From Alphaproteobacteria bacterium (GTDB taxonomy: Bacteria > Pseudomonadota > Alphaproteobacteria > Rickettsiales > UBA1997), in the NCBI GenBank assembly GCA_016869775.1, contig VGDJ01000008.1:1-18136 (forward strand): a stretch of 18,136 nucleotides of DNA. The letters run 5' to 3'. The first letter of the stretch is position 1. The number at the start of each line of letters is the position of its first letter. A program made the position numbers and the translations under genes. A model generated the notes under the pieces. The model did no database searches, was not told the origin of the DNA, and was given only the letters and a program-made list of their open reading frames with translations. Shown here one piece after another: positions 15,277 to 18,136 of this stretch.

Positions 15277-15909
15277 ATGCAAAAAATTATATTAGCCCTC
15301 CCAAAAGGAAGAATTCTTACCGAACTTAGGCCATTTCTAAAAAAAATAAATATTGATGTTGAAGAAGATTTTTTTGATGAAAATTCTCGAAAATTAATAT
15401 TTTCAACCAACTTTCAAAACCTTGAGGTTGTAAAGGTTAGAAGTGTTGATGTAGCCAATATTGTTAAATTTCAAGGTGCCGATATCGGAGTTTGTGGTAA
15501 AGATGTTATTGAAGAATTTTTATCTCCCGAGTTTTATTCTATTCTTGATCTTGGAATTGGAAAATGCCGACTATCTCTTGCTCACCTCAAAAACATAAAT
15601 TTTAATATAAATTCTAATAAACAAATTAGGGTTGCCACCAAATATCCCAATATAACCCAGAAATATTTTAATAATTTAGGAATCCAAGTCGAACTCATTA
15701 AACTTAATGGAGCAATTGAAATAGCCACAAAATTAAAATTATGTGATTATATTGTTGATTTAGTTAGCTCCGGCAAAACCCTAGCGGAAAATCAAATGAT
15801 TGAAAACCTCAAAATTCTTGATGTAAGTTCACATCTAATCGTAAATCGCACCTCGTTAAAAACCAAAAATCCCCAACTTCACCAAATCATTAATAAATTC
15901 AATGTTTAA
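15277..15909 (+). CDS. hisG: ATP phosphoribosyltransferase, short form
   Basis: Joins ATP and PRPP in the first step of histidine synthesis. 210 residues: the short form, which lacks the C-terminal regulatory domain and normally needs HisZ as a regulatory subunit. Seen are ALPKGRI (7-13), VKVRSVDVA (52-60), GADIGVCGKDVIEE (67-80), RVATKYPN (118-125) and the PRPP-binding loop DLVSSGKTLAEN (161-172). hisZ is not in the window. The gene follows the barrel gene by 17 bases, and its last 8 bases overlap the start of the virB6-like gene, an unusual neighbour for a his gene. Confidence 0.95.
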   Translation: MQKIILALPKGRILTELRPFLKKINIDVEEDFFDENSRKLIFSTNFQNLEVVKVRSVDVANIVKFQGADIGVCGKDVIEEFLSPEFYSILDLGIGKCRLSLAHLKNINFNINSNKQIRVATKYPNITQKYFNNLGIQVELIKLNGAIEIATKLKLCDYIVDLVSSGKTLAENQMIENLKILDVSSHLIVNRTSLKTKNPQLHQIINKFNV

Positions 15910-18136
15910 AAGGTTAAATCTAAAAAACATTTTTATTAAAAAAATCATAACTTGCTCACTAATTTCTGTTTTAATTATTTTTTGCCAACCAATCTCATTA
16001 GCTTCAGCCTATGAAGGAATTAGAGTTACTGGCAACAGTGGTAAAAAATGTTCAGAACCAAAAGAAGAAGAAGATTGTTTTGTAGACGGTATTTGCAATA
16101 AAGATCAATCTTCGGTCGAAAAAGAAAAATGTTATTCATCAAATTATGATACTACTAAGCAATCTTGCGAAGTTGGAGATATGTATTTCAATCCCTTTGG
16201 AAGAGATGTTAATTGGGAATCGAGTAACGCTCATTGTATAAGCTACGCTGTTACCACAGGAGTTGCTCTGGGAATTAGTTTTTTGGCATGTGATTCTATG
16301 TGCTTTTCCGCCCCAACTCCAGCTCAAAATTTCAAAAGTTTAATTGATAGCGCACTCAAGCCGGCAGTTGAATCTTCAAGAATGTCGCAAATCATGAACA
16401 CAGCCAAAGATATTGCACAAACTACTGGAACCGTTGCCGTAAGCTCTGCATCAGCATCTGCGGCAATGATAACAACTGTAATTGACCCTATCATGATTAG
16501 CAAAATTGGACTATACACAGCTAGATGCGCAAATATCCTTAGTGTTGCCGATTCAGCAACTTGTTGCACAGCTGCGGCAGTATGCGGAATTGCCTATGCC
16601 TCAGCAATCGCAATATTGGGAGGAATATTTGAGGTTTCCAAAAGGGCTTTTAGTGAAACCAGAATATGTGGCGATGGAACAAAAATATGGAGCAATATAG
16701 GTGATTCTTCAAAACCAATATGGTCAAAAGATGACAACAACTATTTCAAATGTTTGCGATATTATTATGGTGGCACAGACAAAAAACCCGATTTCAATTT
16801 CAGTGATATAAGATCTATCAATCGACCTTCTGAAAGATTATTAAGTTTAAAAAATAAACATTTCTCAGCTGAAACACAATGTAACAAGCAAGAAAGCGAA
16901 ACTGAAAAAAAAATCGTTGATCAATCTTATCGAGAATATTTATTTCATGGAATTGAATATACAGATAACGGTGATGGAGCCTGCGATAATCCAACTGGAG
17001 AAGATTGGAGTAAAATTTTAGGATATACAGGAGGTAAACAAAAATATTATTTTCGGGGCGCCCCTGAAGAGCCACAATTTGCGTGCTCGAGATTTCTTGA
17101 GAAAGGAACTAGTGACAAAGAAGGTTTTGAAGCTTATAAATGTTGCAAAAAAAGAGCTCGCGATACTATTTGTCTTGAACAACCCAAAAGAGATCATTAT
17201 AAGTTTTGTTCTGCAAGCGGTCCAAGATGTTCTTTTGAAGCCACCGAAATTGATACATTAGTAACATATCAAATATATGAATCATTCACCGACCCCAGAT
17301 ATCTATGTGCCAAAACTTATAGTGTTTGCCCATATAATCACCTAGTTGGTGGTGGAACCGAAGAAGTTGACAAACATTATTTGACATCAACCACTTCAAA
17401 TTTTTGTCAAATTCGTCGTCACTGCATAAAAAAACCCCCAACCTCAGATATTCCAAAAACCTCAATATCAGACAGCTTCTTTGCTGAAGCCTGCGTCAAT
17501 AGAAAGGGTGATTCACAATTTATACATAAACTCGAAAACATAAAATCGCCCATTCCATTGAAATCCAGAAACTTTTCAGCGCCAATTGTTCAATGCCTTA
17601 AAGAATCTCTTGAGAATAATTTTTTTCAAATTGCAGGACGCGATATTTGCGCAAACAAATCTGATGTCGTATTTAATGGAAAATGCAAATCTTTAATTGA
17701 TGGATCTTTAAAAGAAATTTCTATTAAAAAAGGTCAAAAACTTCAAAGCAACGGCAAGTATAACGACACCATATTTGTTAAAATTCAGCAAAAATTTCGG
17801 TTCTTTATTAAATTAGCAATGATTTTGGCAGTTACGATGCTTGGTTATCAAATCTTGATAGCTTCGCCAGAAGTTTTTCTTAATAAAAAAACTATTTTGT
17901 TATTTTTACTAAAATTCGGTTTGGTGGCATTTTTTGCCCTTAGCACCTCTTGGCACTCAATGTTTTTAAACCAAATTTTAAGAATTTCAGATGAATTATC
18001 GGTGATGACTTTCTTTCCATCGCCAAAAAATGATGGCTGTATATTTCCAAAATATAATGGTGATAACCTACAAAAACTCAGACAAGACAGAAATGATTAT
18101 AATTTTCAAAAATTTCTAGATGATTTAAGTGAAGAT
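15902..18136 (+). CDS. virB6: VirB6/TrbL-like type IV secretion channel protein, rickettsial type (3' end beyond window)
   Basis: The frame from ATG 15902 stays open for 745 codons to the window edge. A hydrophobic signal or anchor (about 10-36) is followed by a long cysteine-rich region, 33 cysteines in all. Segments near 115-250 are hydrophobic, with CCTAAAVCGIAYASAIAILGG just before RICGDGTKIW. Then come YYFRGAPEEPQFACSRF and YKCCKKRARDTICLE, which resemble the extended N-terminal regions of Rickettsiales VirB6-like proteins. Two membrane helices (about 634-655 and 664-684), the second in LLKFGLVAFFALSTSW, start the VirB6 core. VirB6 forms part of the inner-membrane channel. Many cysteines suggest a disulfide-bonded periplasmic portion. 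No virB3 or virB4 lies upstream, as would be usual. Confidence 0.82.
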   Translation, partial: MFKRLNLKNIFIKKIITCSLISVLIIFCQPISLASAYEGIRVTGNSGKKCSEPKEEEDCFVDGICNKDQSSVEKEKCYSSNYDTTKQSCEVGDMYFNPFGRDVNWESSNAHCISYAVTTGVALGISFLACDSMCFSAPTPAQNFKSLIDSALKPAVESSRMSQIMNTAKDIAQTTGTVAVSSASASAAMITTVIDPIMISKIGLYTARCANILSVADSATCCTAAAVCGIAYASAIAILGGIFEVSKRAFSETRICGDGTKIWSNIGDSSKPIWSKDDNNYFKCLRYYYGGTDKKPDFNFSDIRSINRPSERLLSLKNKHFSAETQCNKQESETEKKIVDQSYREYLFHGIEYTDNGDGACDNPTGEDWSKILGYTGGKQKYYFRGAPEEPQFACSRFLEKGTSDKEGFEAYKCCKKRARDTICLEQPKRDHYKFCSASGPRCSFEATEIDTLVTYQIYESFTDPRYLCAKTYSVCPYNHLVGGGTEEVDKHYLTSTTSNFCQIRRHCIKKPPTSDIPKTSISDSFFAEACVNRKGDSQFIHKLENIKSPIPLKSRNFSAPIVQCLKESLENNFFQIAGRDICANKSDVVFNGKCKSLIDGSLKEISIKKGQKLQSNGKYNDTIFVKIQQKFRFFIKLAMILAVTMLGYQILIASPEVFLNKKTILLFLLKFGLVAFFALSTSWHSMFLNQILRISDELSVMTFFPSPKNDGCIFPKYNGDNLQKLRQDRNDYNFQKFLDDLSED

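Noticed and set aside
16324..16569. Antisense open frame inside the virB6-like gene
   Set aside because: The plus frame is continuous for 745 codons with consistent membrane and cysteine patterns; the antisense frame has no independent support.

Overview
The window is very AT-rich and tightly packed. It looks like a chromosomal segment of an alphaproteobacterium in or near the Rickettsiales. The main evidence is a large cysteine-rich VirB6-type type IV secretion protein of the rickettsial kind at the right end (15902 to the edge), an OmpA-family lipoprotein of an alphaproteobacterial type, and strong AT bias. However, leuD, hisG, proB and bioF show more biosynthetic capacity than classical intracellular Rickettsia have. 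That fits a less reduced, possibly extracellular or protist-associated, deep-branching member. This placement is inference; there is no rRNA in the window.

Layout. 1-585 (minus) is the N-terminal part of a YejA-like peptide-binding protein, divergent from ribF (649-1623). 1711-4412 (plus) is a compact run leuD, fabI, gmk, dedA, which collides tail to tail with bioF (minus, 4405-5547). After a 193-base spacer comes a cold-shock gene with a leader hairpin and a strong terminator (5741-5953 and 5957-6001). Then follow two small lipoproteins (6079-7241; the second is TRL-like) and a methyltransferase gene split by a -1 frameshift (7289-7926), which again collides with proB (minus, 7913-9055). proB lies downstream of an OmpA-like lipoprotein (9059-10033). 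After a spacer with two adjacent hairpins comes a minus-strand operon that reads, in transcription order, small secreted protein (12435-12746), SulP anion transporter (10884-12395), beta-carbonic anhydrase (10242-10880). It is preceded by the best promoter in the window (12755-12783). Next is a TSUP transporter (minus, 12804-13526), divergent from an outer-membrane beta-barrel protein (13646-15259). The barrel gene is followed closely by hisG (15277-15909), and hisG overlaps the virB6-like gene by 8 bases.

How the genes fit together. SulP plus carbonic anhydrase reads as a bicarbonate uptake and interconversion unit. Bicarbonate, biotin (bioF) and fatty-acid elongation (fabI) meet at biotin-dependent acetyl-CoA carboxylase, although the genes are not in one operon. 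leuD, proB and hisG are single steps of leucine, proline and histidine synthesis; their partner genes must lie elsewhere. Envelope functions are well represented: binding protein, DedA, three lipoproteins, beta-barrel and secretion channel.

No gene-free stretch exceeds 300 bases; the longest are 10034-10241 and 5548-5740. I saw no tRNA, rRNA, CRISPR array or insertion sequence. Almost no start codon has a Shine-Dalgarno sequence in front of it.
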